DNA from: Pseudomonas brassicae
Lineage (GTDB): Bacteria; Pseudomonadota; Gammaproteobacteria; Pseudomonadales; Pseudomonadaceae
DNA: 49,592 nucleotides
Reading direction: 5' to 3'
Assembly: GCF_010671725.1 (NCBI RefSeq)
Contig: NZ_JAAHBU010000152.1
Location: forward strand, 1-49,592
A program made the translations under genes and the position numbers. The first letter of the stretch is position 1, and each line of letters opens with the position of its first letter. The notes under the pieces were generated by a model that saw only the letters and a program-made list of their open reading frames with translations, was not told the DNA's origin and made no database searches. Shown here one piece after another: positions 9,686-17,101 of this stretch.

Positions 9686-9694
9686 GGGGGGGGG
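9686..9694. repeat. G9 homopolymer upstream of the glycosyltransferase
   Basis: Nine consecutive G (C on the coding strand) follow CCCC, 23 bases before the glycosyltransferase ATG. I noticed no longer G/C run in the window. It could be a slippage site or an assembly artefact. Confidence 0.6.
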
Positions 9695-9732
9695 CGTCGA
9701 CAGGCAGATACGAAAACGCGCCCTCATGGGCC

Positions 9733-11187
9733 TCAGCTGATCGCTGCGGCCGGGGCGCGTCCATAGATATCAGTAAAGCGCACGATGTCGTCCTCGCCCA
9801 GGTATTCGCCGCTTTGTACTTCGATCATGACCAGCTCGATCACCCCTGGGTTGCTCAGGCGGTGCTCACGCCCCGGTTTGATGAAGGTCGACTCGTTGGT
9901 GTCGAGCAGAAACTCCTCTTCACCGTTGGTCACGCAGGCCATGCCGCTGACGACGATCCAGTGTTCGCTGCGGTGGTGGTGCATCTGCAGCGACAGGCAC
10001 GCCTGCGGGCGGACCATGATGCGCTTGATCTTGAAGCGCGGGCCTTCCTCCAGCACGGTGTAGGTGCCCCAGGGGCGGGTCACGGTGCGGTGCAGGCGGT
10101 AGGCGTCGTGGTCCTGGCGCTTGAGTTGCTGGGCAATCAGTTTGACTTCCTGGCTGCGGCTTGCGTCGGCAATCAGCAAGGCGTCGGGGGTGTCGATGAT
10201 GATCAGGTTGTCCAGGCCGATGCCGCCGACCAGCCGCCGTGGCGAGTCGATGTAGCAGTTGCTGACGTCCAGCAGTACGGTCTCGCCGTTGCACTGGTTG
10301 CCCTGGGTGTCGCCCGGCACCAGGCTGCGCACTGCACGCCAGCAGCCGATGTCGCTCCAGCCCAGGTGGCTGGGCAGTACTGCAACCCGGGTGGAGTGCT
10401 CCATCACGGCGTAGTCGATGGAGATGTCGGTGACGGCTTCAAAGCTTTGCGGGTCCAGCTCCAGTTGCAGGCAGCCGCTGCCTTGTTTGCTCGGGCTCTG
10501 GCGCATGCACTGGCTGACGGCCTCCAGCACCTGTGGGGCGTGGGTTTGCAGCTCGTGCAGGATGGCGTCGACACGCAGGCAGAACATGCCCGCATTCCAC
10601 AGGTGCTGGCCACCGTCAACGTAGCGCTGGGCAGTGTCGGCGTCGGGCTTTTCGACAAAGCGCGCCACGCGAAAGCCGTGTGCATCCAGCGGCGCGCCTT
10701 GCTCGATGTAGCCGAAGCCGGTCTCTGGTTGGGTCGGCACCAGGCCGAAGGTGGTCAGCCAGCCCTGGTCGGCGAGCGCGCGGGCGCGTTCAACGGCCTG
10801 CCCGAACGCCGTCAGGTCGGTGATCAGGTGGTCTGCCGGCAGCACCAGCAGTTGTGCATCTTCGCCATACTCGCGGGCACAGTGCAGGGCTGCGGCGGCG
10901 ATTGCCGGTGCGGTGTTGCGCCCGAAGGGTTCCAGAATGAAGTCCAGGGGCATGCCTGCCTTGTTCAATTGACGGTATTCATCCTGGGTGCGGAAGAACA
11001 CTTCGCGATTGGTCACCGTCAGTACGCGGGCCACACCCTCCAGCGCGCAGGCCCGGGCGAAGGTCTTCTGCAGCAGGCTCTGGCCGTCGGGCATGCGCAT
11101 GAACGGCTTGGGCATGGCTTCGCGGGACACTGGCCACAATCGGGTGCCGGCACCGCCGGCAATGATGCAAGGAATCAGTACGCTCAT
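9733..11187 (-). CDS. Mannose-1-phosphate guanylyltransferase / mannose-6-phosphate isomerase
   Basis: Bifunctional type II enzyme of 484 residues making GDP-mannose, comparable to AlgA/WbpW/ManC. The N-terminal nucleotidyltransferase starts with CIIAGGAGTRLWPVSRE and contains FILEPFGRNTAPAIA, LVLPADHLI and FVEKPD. The C-terminal cupin isomerase has RPWGTY, FKIKRIMVRP, LSLQMHHHRSEHWIVVSG and IKPGREHRLSNPG. The ATG at 11187 is the family start; GAGG precedes it at a rather long distance, and the frame runs 22 codons further upstream without recognisable sequence. It heads a two-gene minus-strand unit with the glycosyltransferase. The exact pathway (alginate, A-band-like or another exopolysaccharide) cannot be told from this gene alone. 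Confidence 0.94.
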   Translation of the reverse strand: MSVLIPCIIAGGAGTRLWPVSREAMPKPFMRMPDGQSLLQKTFARACALEGVARVLTVTNREVFFRTQDEYRQLNKAGMPLDFILEPFGRNTAPAIAAAALHCAREYGEDAQLLVLPADHLITDLTAFGQAVERARALADQGWLTTFGLVPTQPETGFGYIEQGAPLDAHGFRVARFVEKPDADTAQRYVDGGQHLWNAGMFCLRVDAILHELQTHAPQVLEAVSQCMRQSPSKQGSGCLQLELDPQSFEAVTDISIDYAVMEHSTRVAVLPSHLGWSDIGCWRAVRSLVPGDTQGNQCNGETVLLDVSNCYIDSPRRLVGGIGLDNLIIIDTPDALLIADASRSQEVKLIAQQLKRQDHDAYRLHRTVTRPWGTYTVLEEGPRFKIKRIMVRPQACLSLQMHHHRSEHWIVVSGMACVTNGEEEFLLDTNESTFIKPGREHRLSNPGVIELVMIEVQSGEYLGEDDIVRFTDIYGRAPAAAIS

Positions 11188-11480
11188 TTCACACAGCCTC
11201 GTGTCCGGTGCACTGCGGGTGCAGTGCGATAGCAGGGGAAACCTGGCAGGCATTTGCTCAATGAGTCAAAAAAGTGACTTTTATCACTGGCGACATCCGT
11301 GAGGGCCAATTATTTGTCGAATCATGCGCCTCGATTAAAGGTCTTTCAACGCTATTTGTGTGAAAAGGCGGTTTTTCCTGTAGCTGGCATGCAGCAAAAG
11401 CGTGGTGTAATCGGTCGATATGACATGTGCCGCCTGGCGCAGGCTGCTGTCGGCAGCGGGTGGTGGACCGGGGAGGTGGT
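11188..11480. other. Divergent intergenic region
   Basis: This region must hold promoters for the GDP-mannose gene and the lipid kinase. I see the inverted repeat GCACTGC...GCAGTGC at about 11209-11227 and an AT-rich patch with two small overlapping dyads (AGTCA/TGACT and AGTGA/TCACT) near 11264-11286. There is no clear gene. Confidence 0.4.
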
Positions 11481-12380
11481 ATGAGCGAGCGCAAGGCGTT
11501 GTTGATTCTGCATGGCAAGCAAGCCATGAACGAAGCGGTGCGGGAGGCGGTGAACGGTTTGCGCGAGCGCGGCTGGCAGCTTGACGTGCGCCTCACCTGG
11601 GAAGGCGGGGATGCACAGCGCCTGGTGCGGGAGGCCCTGGCTGGCGGTTATCCGCACCTGGTGGCCGGTGGTGGCGATGGCACGCTGCGTGATGTGGCGC
11701 AGGCCATGGCCCAGGCCGGCACTGCGGCCAGCCTGGCCCTGATGCCGCTGGGCACTGCCAACGATTTTGCCAGGGCCGCCGGTGTGCCGTTGGAACCTGC
11801 CCAGGCGCTGGCGCTGCTCGACGTGCCCGCCCAGGCGATCGACCTGGGTGGGGTGGGCGAGCAGGTGTTTCTCAACATGGCCACGGGCGGGTTTGGCAGC
11901 CAGGTCACCGCCAACACCTCCGAAGACCTCAAGAAGGTGCTGGGGGCCGCCGCTTACCTGTTTACCGGGCTGTCGCGCTTCAGCGAACTGCGCGCCGCTT
12001 CGGTGGCGTTGCAGGGGCCGGATTTTCACTGGCAGGGCGAGCTGCTGGCGCTGGGTATCGGCAATGGACGCCAGGCCGGCGGCGGGCACCTGCTGTGCCC
12101 GCAGGCACAGGTGGATGACGGCCTGCTCGACGTCAGTATTCTGCCAGCCCCGCAGGAAGTGGTCGGCACTTTGCGCGACCTGCTCAGCGACGGCCTGGGG
12201 CTGGACAACCTGTTCGTGCGGGCACGCCTGCCGTGGGTCGAGCTCAAGAGCGCCGAGGGCCTGGACATCAACCTCGACGGCGAGCCGCTGCAGGGCGACA
12301 GCCTGCGTTTCGAGGCGCTGCCCGGGGCGCTGCGGGTGCACCTGCCGCACGACTCGGCGCTGCTCAGTCGTCCAGGCTGA
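11481..12380 (+). CDS. YegS/DAGK-family lipid kinase
   Basis: 299-residue protein of the diacylglycerol-kinase-like catalytic family, phosphorylating a lipid with ATP at the cytoplasmic membrane face. The glycine-rich nucleotide loop GGGDGTLRDVAQAMA is at about 60-74, followed by LMPLGTANDFARA and later INLDGEPLQG. The E. coli YegS relative phosphorylates phosphatidylglycerol in vitro. ATG at 11481 has GGGAGG at ideal distance. Its last 17 bases overlap the convergent response regulator gene. The physiological substrate is not deducible. Confidence 0.9.
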   Translation: MSERKALLILHGKQAMNEAVREAVNGLRERGWQLDVRLTWEGGDAQRLVREALAGGYPHLVAGGGDGTLRDVAQAMAQAGTAASLALMPLGTANDFARAAGVPLEPAQALALLDVPAQAIDLGGVGEQVFLNMATGGFGSQVTANTSEDLKKVLGAAAYLFTGLSRFSELRAASVALQGPDFHWQGELLALGIGNGRQAGGGHLLCPQAQVDDGLLDVSILPAPQEVVGTLRDLLSDGLGLDNLFVRARLPWVELKSAEGLDINLDGEPLQGDSLRFEALPGALRVHLPHDSALLSRPG

Positions 12381-13023
12381 TGATCTGCTCGCGCACGGCG
12401 AACAGCACCAGACCGGCCACGTCAAAGATCTGCAGGCGCTTCATGATCTGTGAGCGGTGCGTTTCGACGGTCTTGATGCTCAAGCCAAGGCCGTTGGCGA
12501 TTTCGCGGGTGGATTTGCCGCGCACGATCAGGCGCAGGATTTCCAGCTGGCGCGCCGTGAGGTTGTGGTTCTCGGCGGCGTCAGGCTTGTTGCCCTGGGC
12601 GCGCAGCAGCGCCTGGTTGATCACGGTGTGCGCGATGGCCGGGCTCAGGTAGCGTTCGTCGCTGCGCAAGGCTGCCAGCGCCTGCTCCAGCTCGGCTGCG
12701 GTGGTGTCCTTGAGCAGGTAGCCGTGCGCGCCCATCTCCAGAGCGCGCATGATCAGATCGGGATCGGTGTGCATCGACAGGATCAGCACCTTGCTGCGAC
12801 AGCCGGCGGTTTGCAGGCGGCCCAGGGCCTCGAGGCCGCCGGTCGAGCGCATGGAAATATCCAGCAACACGATGTCCGGGTCCAGTTGCACAACCAGTTC
12901 GAGCAGTTGACTGCCGTCACTGGCTTCGCCGATGACGGCATAGCCGGGAATGTCGGCCACCAGGGCGCGCACGCCGGCACGAATCAGGGAGTGGTCGTCC
13001 ACCAGCAACAAATTACAGGTCAT
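12364..13023 (-). CDS. LuxR/NarL-family response regulator
   Basis: 219 residues. The receiver domain (about 1-120) has the acidic pocket VDDH at residues 8-11, phospho-acceptor Asp55 in VLLDISM, and KD in GYLLKDTTAAE. The C-terminal LuxR-type helix-turn-helix (about 150-210) reads LTARQLEILRLIVRGKSTRE then LSIKTVETHRSQIMKRL. It is the DNA-binding partner of the kinase encoded immediately upstream; the ATGA overlap couples their translation. Targets are unknown, and no palindromic autoregulatory site was evident. Confidence 0.95.
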   Translation of the reverse strand: MTCNLLLVDDHSLIRAGVRALVADIPGYAVIGEASDGSQLLELVVQLDPDIVLLDISMRSTGGLEALGRLQTAGCRSKVLILSMHTDPDLIMRALEMGAHGYLLKDTTAAELEQALAALRSDERYLSPAIAHTVINQALLRAQGNKPDAAENHNLTARQLEILRLIVRGKSTREIANGLGLSIKTVETHRSQIMKRLQIFDVAGLVLFAVREQIISLDD

Positions 13024-13910
13024 GGGGCTTTACTTGTAGTGGCGCGCTCATGGGTGCGCGGTGCCCAGGGGAACAGCACGTCGATATGGGTGCCCTGGCC
13101 GGGCTGGCTGGTGACGGTCAGGCGGCCGTTGAGCAGGCCGACCCGCTCACTCATGCCGGCCATGCCGCGCTGGCCTTCGTCGCCAGGGGCGGCTGCCGGG
13201 GTGAAGCCCTGACCGTCGTCACTGATCGAGAGGGCCAGCCCTTCAGGGGTGCGTTGGATGCGTACGCTCAGGTTGCGGGCCTGGGCATGGCGCAGCGTAT
13301 TGGTGACGGCTTCCTGGGTAATGCGAAAGGCCGCAATGGCCATGTCTTCGGGGATGCCGCCCAGGCGTTGCTTGCACTCCAGGCTCCAGTGCACATCGGT
13401 GTTCTCGAGCGTGCGCAGCAGGTGCGCGCGCAGGCTGGCCTCAAGGCCCAAGCTGGCGAGTTGGCGCGGGTTGAGTATCGCCGACACGTCGCGCACGTTG
13501 GCGAGGGTGTCGTCCAGGGTACTGCGCAGTATGGCGCAGTGTTCCTGCAGTGCTGCCGGCAGGCGCCGTTGCAGCCAGTCGGCTTGCAGCTTGGCGGCTG
13601 TCAGCAGTTGGCCGATGTCGTCATGCAGTTCGCGGCTCAGGCGCTGGCGTTCGCTTTCCTGCACTTCAAGCAGGCGATGGGCCAGTTCCTGTGGGCGCAT
13701 GGCAATCGAGCGTGCGGCCTGGCGCAGTTGCCAGCCGATGGCGAGCAGTGCGGCCAGTTGCAGCGCCAGCAGGCTGCCCGGCATCGGCGCTGCGCGCAGG
13801 TACAGGTACAGGTTTGCTGCAGCCGACACCAGGCACAGCAGGGCGCTCAGCCAGTGCAGCAGAGTCGCCCCGGGCAGGCGGCGCTTGAGTGTCTTGAGGC
13901 TTGAGAGCAT
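13020..13910 (-). CDS. NarX-type sensor histidine kinase
   Basis: 296-residue membrane kinase. Two hydrophobic segments (about residues 17-39 and 45-62) with almost no periplasmic loop suggest it senses a membrane or intracellular cue. A dimerisation/phospho-acceptor block, ERQRLSRELHDDIGQ with His96, belongs to the HisKA_3 class. The ATPase part has FRITQEAVTNTLRHAQA (N box) and SDDGQGF/GMAGMSERV (G boxes). The start is uncertain: ATG at 13910 or GTG at 13925, neither with a good ribosome site. It forms an operon with the response regulator (four-base overlap). The signal is unknown. Confidence 0.92.
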   Translation of the reverse strand: MLSSLKTLKRRLPGATLLHWLSALLCLVSAAANLYLYLRAAPMPGSLLALQLAALLAIGWQLRQAARSIAMRPQELAHRLLEVQESERQRLSRELHDDIGQLLTAAKLQADWLQRRLPAALQEHCAILRSTLDDTLANVRDVSAILNPRQLASLGLEASLRAHLLRTLENTDVHWSLECKQRLGGIPEDMAIAAFRITQEAVTNTLRHAQARNLSVRIQRTPEGLALSISDDGQGFTPAAAPGDEGQRGMAGMSERVGLLNGRLTVTSQPGQGTHIDVLFPWAPRTHERATTSKAP

Positions 13911-14140
13911 AGGGAATGAAGCCACTGAAGTATCGCTGTTGAAAGCCGGTCAAAGGTCGAACTAGAGACGTTTGTGGTAACGCCTTCAATAACTTTTTAC
14001 AGTCGCGCGAAGCACCCGCAACAGACACTTCTGAGTACGCTGCAAATGCCGAACTACAGCACTGCAAACTGTCGGTGAGCGGCTCGCGTCGGGCATAGTA
14101 TCACTTCATTTGGAAATGGTCGCGGGGCATGCAGGTTGTC

Positions 14141-14347
14141 TTAATGATCAGTTTTTATGGGTGGTACGCCCGTTCCGAATGATGTGAAGTCTAGCATTTT
14201 GCCATCATCCGTGGCGATGGCAAACTTTGAGTAGAAGGTCTTCTGTATTTTCTCGGTGCCCTCTGACAGAACTATCTGTGAATTCTGTAAGTTAATTCTT
14301 AGTGTTGAGAAAACGCATGCGAAATAATCTGCTGCGCATGCTCTTTC
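14141..14347 (-). pseudogene. AT-rich remnant ORF, C-terminal end of an unknown protein
   Basis: The 430-base gap between the kinase and the next gene is AT-rich compared with its surroundings. On the minus strand a frame is open for 68 codons from a stop at 14348-14350 to TAA at 14141-14143. It reads plausibly as protein (SEGTEKIQKTFYSKFAIAT, then DDGKMLDFTSFGTGVPPI) but has no usable start codon. An ATG at 14340 lies in another frame that stops after 15 codons. It looks like the tail of a foreign gene that has lost its 5' end, or a gene broken by another missing base. I do not recognise the family. Nothing else is visible in 13926-14140. Confidence 0.4.
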
Positions 14348-14360
14348 TCAAACGCTTAGT

Positions 14361-14816
14361 TCAACAAGTTCGTGTGTCGAATGCAGAGGGTAAGGCGGGG
14401 GAAGTGTGAGAGGTGGGCAGGTGCTTCAGGCGGGTTTCCAGTTCGCTCAACAGGCTCAGTTGTTCGTGGTTGTCCAGCGACAGTTGCCCGGTGTGCGGGT
14501 CGATCAGTTCCAGTTGCCAGGCCAGCAGGCTCAGGCATGCCTGAAGCGTCGGCAGGGCGTAATGCAAACGATTGCGTGATGGCTCTGGTGCGAGCCGGTC
14601 TCGCAACTGTTGGCAGAAGTCGGCGATCTGCGGTTGTACGTGCCGTTGTGCCTGCCCGGCCAATGTGCCGAGGGTGCTCACCAGGCAATCGCAGGCATCG
14701 GCATCCTCGCCAATCAGGTCGAGGTGCGACAGGCACTCCTGGGCGCGGGTCAGCAAGACGTGGGCGTCGACCAGGAAGTCGGGTAGGGCGCTGATGTCTG
14801 CCGTCGTGTCGGGCAT
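14361..14816 (-). CDS. Hpt-like protein without the phospho-histidine, next to cheV
   Basis: 151 residues, all helical in character, with no signal peptide. Residues 14-55 (FLVDAHVLLTRAQECLSHLD, then CLVSTLGTLAG) resemble the start of CheA/Hpt phosphotransfer domains, where the core is R-x-x-H-T-L-K-G. Here the histidine position is Gly50 (S-T-L-G-T-L-A-G), so phosphotransfer by the usual residue is not possible. A second helical part (LQACLSLLAWQLELIDPHTG) follows. It is divergent from cheV, suggesting a chemotaxis accessory role, which is inference. ATG at 14816 has GGGAAA upstream. It could simply be an unrelated conserved hypothetical. Confidence 0.6.
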   Translation of the reverse strand: MPDTTADISALPDFLVDAHVLLTRAQECLSHLDLIGEDADACDCLVSTLGTLAGQAQRHVQPQIADFCQQLRDRLAPEPSRNRLHYALPTLQACLSLLAWQLELIDPHTGQLSLDNHEQLSLLSELETRLKHLPTSHTSPALPSAFDTRTC

Positions 14817-15214
14817 CAGTCGTTTCCCGCCGGTGGCAGGCTTTCAAAGGGGGCGAGAACGCTCTGGAATCCGTGGTTTTGCGGGGCGCACGGACTGGAC
14901 GGCCACAACAAGGCAATAGCAAACAAGAGCCTGACTCCATTCATGCAATGAGAATGGCGTCACATTAATGGCTAAAGGATATTGCGAATATCAGGTCTCA
15001 CCTGATTGTCGCTAAGGGTTTCCCCGATACCACGCCGCGTTTGCGACACTTTTAGGCGATGTGCGACAGAACGAGGCGTGAGCGCAGTAAACCATGATGC
15101 TAAAGTGACATCAATGCCCCCGGCAGCATTTTATTTTGGGGGTCAAGCCACGACGAGTGCGGCCGATACAGGGTCGATCTATTCAATTTTTGCAACACGC
15201 CTGGGGGTTGTTTA

Positions 15215-16150
15215 ATGGCTGGCATTCTCGACACGGTAGACCAAAGAACGCAGCTGGTAGGCGAGAACCGCCTGGAAATCCTCATGTTTCGCCTGGCCGG
15301 TCGGCAGTTGTTCGCGATCAACGTGTTCAAGGTGCAGGAAGTGCTGCAACTGCCCAAGCTGACGCTGATGCCGCAGCGCCACGCGTACGTGTGCGGTGTG
15401 GTCAACCTGCGCGGCCAGACCCTGCCGGTGATCGACCTGTCGCAGGCGATCGGCATGCGTCCGCTGGTGCCGGGCCCCGACAGCACGATCATCGTCACCG
15501 AGTACAACCGTTCGGTGCAGGCGTTTCTGGTGGGTGGCGTGGACCGCATCGTCAACATGAACTGGGAGGCGATCATGCCGCCGCCGGCCAGCGCCGGGCG
15601 CCAGCATTACCTGACCGCGATCAGCAAGGTCGACGAGCAGTTGGTCGAGATCATCGATGTGGAGAAGGTGCTGGCCGAAATCGTGCCTTACAACGCCAAG
15701 GTCTCCCGCGACAAGCTCGAAGATCCGGTGCTGGCGCGAGCGCGCGGGCGCGAGGTGCTGCTGGTGGACGATTCCACCGTGGCCCTGTCGCAGTTGCGCG
15801 AAACGCTGGGGCAATTGGGCGTCAAGATGCATGTCGCCAGCGATGGCCTCAAGGCGTTGAAGATGCTCAAGGCGTGGGCTGACGCAGGCGAAGACATGTG
15901 CGAAAAGCTGCTCATGATCTTCACCGACGCCGAAATGCCGGAGATGGACGGTTATCGCCTGACCACCGAGATCCGCAACGACCCACGCTTGCGCGGCCTT
16001 TACGTGGTACTGCATACATCGTTGTCTGGCAGCTTCAACGAGTCGATGGTGAAAAAGGTCGGCTGCGACAATTTCCTCTCCAAGTTCCAGCCCGACAAAC
16101 TGGTGGACGTGGTGCGCCAGCGCCTGGTGCTGGATGACGCGACCGTGTGA
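15215..16150 (+). CDS. cheV: Chemotaxis coupling protein CheV
   Basis: 311 residues. A CheW-like domain (about 20-160: LMFRLAGRQLFAINVFKVQE, VNLRGQTLPVIDLSQ) is fused to a receiver domain (about 178-305: VLLVDDSTVALSQLRETL, IFTDAEMPEMDG with probable phospho-acceptor Asp238). CheV couples receptors to CheA and its phosphorylation tunes adaptation. The ATG at 15215 follows GGGGGTTG. The gene is single and divergent from the Hpt-like gene; a 400-base AT-richer gap lies between them. Both domains appear intact. Confidence 0.94.
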   Translation: MAGILDTVDQRTQLVGENRLEILMFRLAGRQLFAINVFKVQEVLQLPKLTLMPQRHAYVCGVVNLRGQTLPVIDLSQAIGMRPLVPGPDSTIIVTEYNRSVQAFLVGGVDRIVNMNWEAIMPPPASAGRQHYLTAISKVDEQLVEIIDVEKVLAEIVPYNAKVSRDKLEDPVLARARGREVLLVDDSTVALSQLRETLGQLGVKMHVASDGLKALKMLKAWADAGEDMCEKLLMIFTDAEMPEMDGYRLTTEIRNDPRLRGLYVVLHTSLSGSFNESMVKKVGCDNFLSKFQPDKLVDVVRQRLVLDDATV

Positions 16151-16226
16151 TCCCGTGATGATTGCCGGCAGCCGTTGCCCGGCGCGCGGTGTAAGCTGGC
16201 GCCTTTGATCATGAGGGAGCAGGCCC

Positions 16227-17026
16227 ATGCGTCTGAGCGCGTTGTATCGTTACCCCATCAAGTCGGCCCAGGGGCAGTCCTTGAGCCAGGCACCGTCGGG
16301 CCCACTGGGCCTGCTCGGGGACCGACGCTGGATGCTCGTCGAGCAGGATAACGGGCGTTTTCTGACCCAGCGTGCCTACCCGCAGATGAGCCAGTTGTCG
16401 CGCTTTATGCGACTGACGGCGGTCTGCGCCTGAGTGCTCCGGGGCTTGACCCGCTGCAGGTTGCAGTGCCCGAGCCAGACAGCGACTTGCGCGGTGTGAC
16501 CATCTGGCGTGACACCTTGCGTGTACCCGATGCGGGTGATGCGGCGGCCGACTGGCTGAGTCACTTCATCGGCAAGCCGGTGCGCCTGGTGCATGTGCCT
16601 GAGCCACGTACCCGTTATCTGCCGGCAGGTTACGGCGATAACGCTGATCGGGTGGCGTTCGCCGATGGTTTTCCGCTGTTGCTGATTGGCCAGGCGTCGC
16701 TCGATGACCTGGTACAGCGCGTTGGGCGACCGCTGCAGATGCTGCGCTTTCGGCCCAATCTGGTAGTGGAGGGCAGTGCACCGTTCGCCGAGGATGGCTG
16801 GGAGCGCATTCGCATTGGCGAGTTGACCTTCCGCGTGCTCAAGCCTTGCACACGTTGCATCCTGACCACCATTGACCCGCAGACGGGCGAGCGCAGCGAA
16901 GACCGCGAGCCGCTCACCACGCTCAAGACCTACCGGCAGAAGGAGGGCGATGTGCTGTTCGGGCAGAACCTGGTGGCGGACGGGGAGGGCGTGCTCGAGG
17001 TGGGGATGCCGGTCGAGGTGCTATAG
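16227..17026 (+). pseudogene. MOSC domain protein, YcbX-like (frameshifted)
   Basis: Repaired length about 266 residues. An N-terminal beta-barrel (MRLSALYRYPIKSAQGQSL, LGDRRWMLVEQDNGRFLTQR) precedes the MOSC domain (QMLRFRPNLVVEG, LKPCTRCILTTIDPQTGERS with the conserved cysteines). MOSC proteins bind molybdenum cofactor sulfur; YcbX relatives detoxify N-hydroxylated bases. The frame breaks after MSQLS at about 16400. Adding one G gives SALYATDGGLRLSAPGLDPL and joins both halves. As written the first half stops at 16433. Start ATG at 16227 has GGGAG. A sequencing deletion is likely. Confidence 0.85.
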
Positions 17027-17027
17027 A

Positions 17028-17050
17028 CGCCGGCTTTGCCGGCGAAGGGC
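17028..17050. repeat. REP-like hairpin between convergent genes
   Basis: CGCCGGC-TTT-GCCGGCG followed by AAGGGCC matches the GC-rich core of P. putida-type REP elements. It sits just after the MOSC stop and before the convergent transglycosylase stop. Confidence 0.55.
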
Positions 17051-17101
17051 CTGCGCTGGGCATCAGCTCCACCACAGGCTCGCGCACGGCTGGCGACGCG
17101 C

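Noticed and set aside
9454..11232. 592-codon plus-strand frame opposite the GDP-mannose gene
   Set aside because: Antisense shadow; the minus strand encodes a complete, recognisable enzyme.
11250..11264. Sigma54-like TGGCAGGCATTTGCT before the lipid kinase
   Set aside because: The GG-to-GC spacing is one base too short for a working -24/-12 promoter.
14356..14940. 194-codon minus-strand frame overlapping the Hpt-like gene
   Set aside because: Arg/Pro-rich shadow frame; the overlapping 151-residue frame has protein-like composition and a ribosome site.
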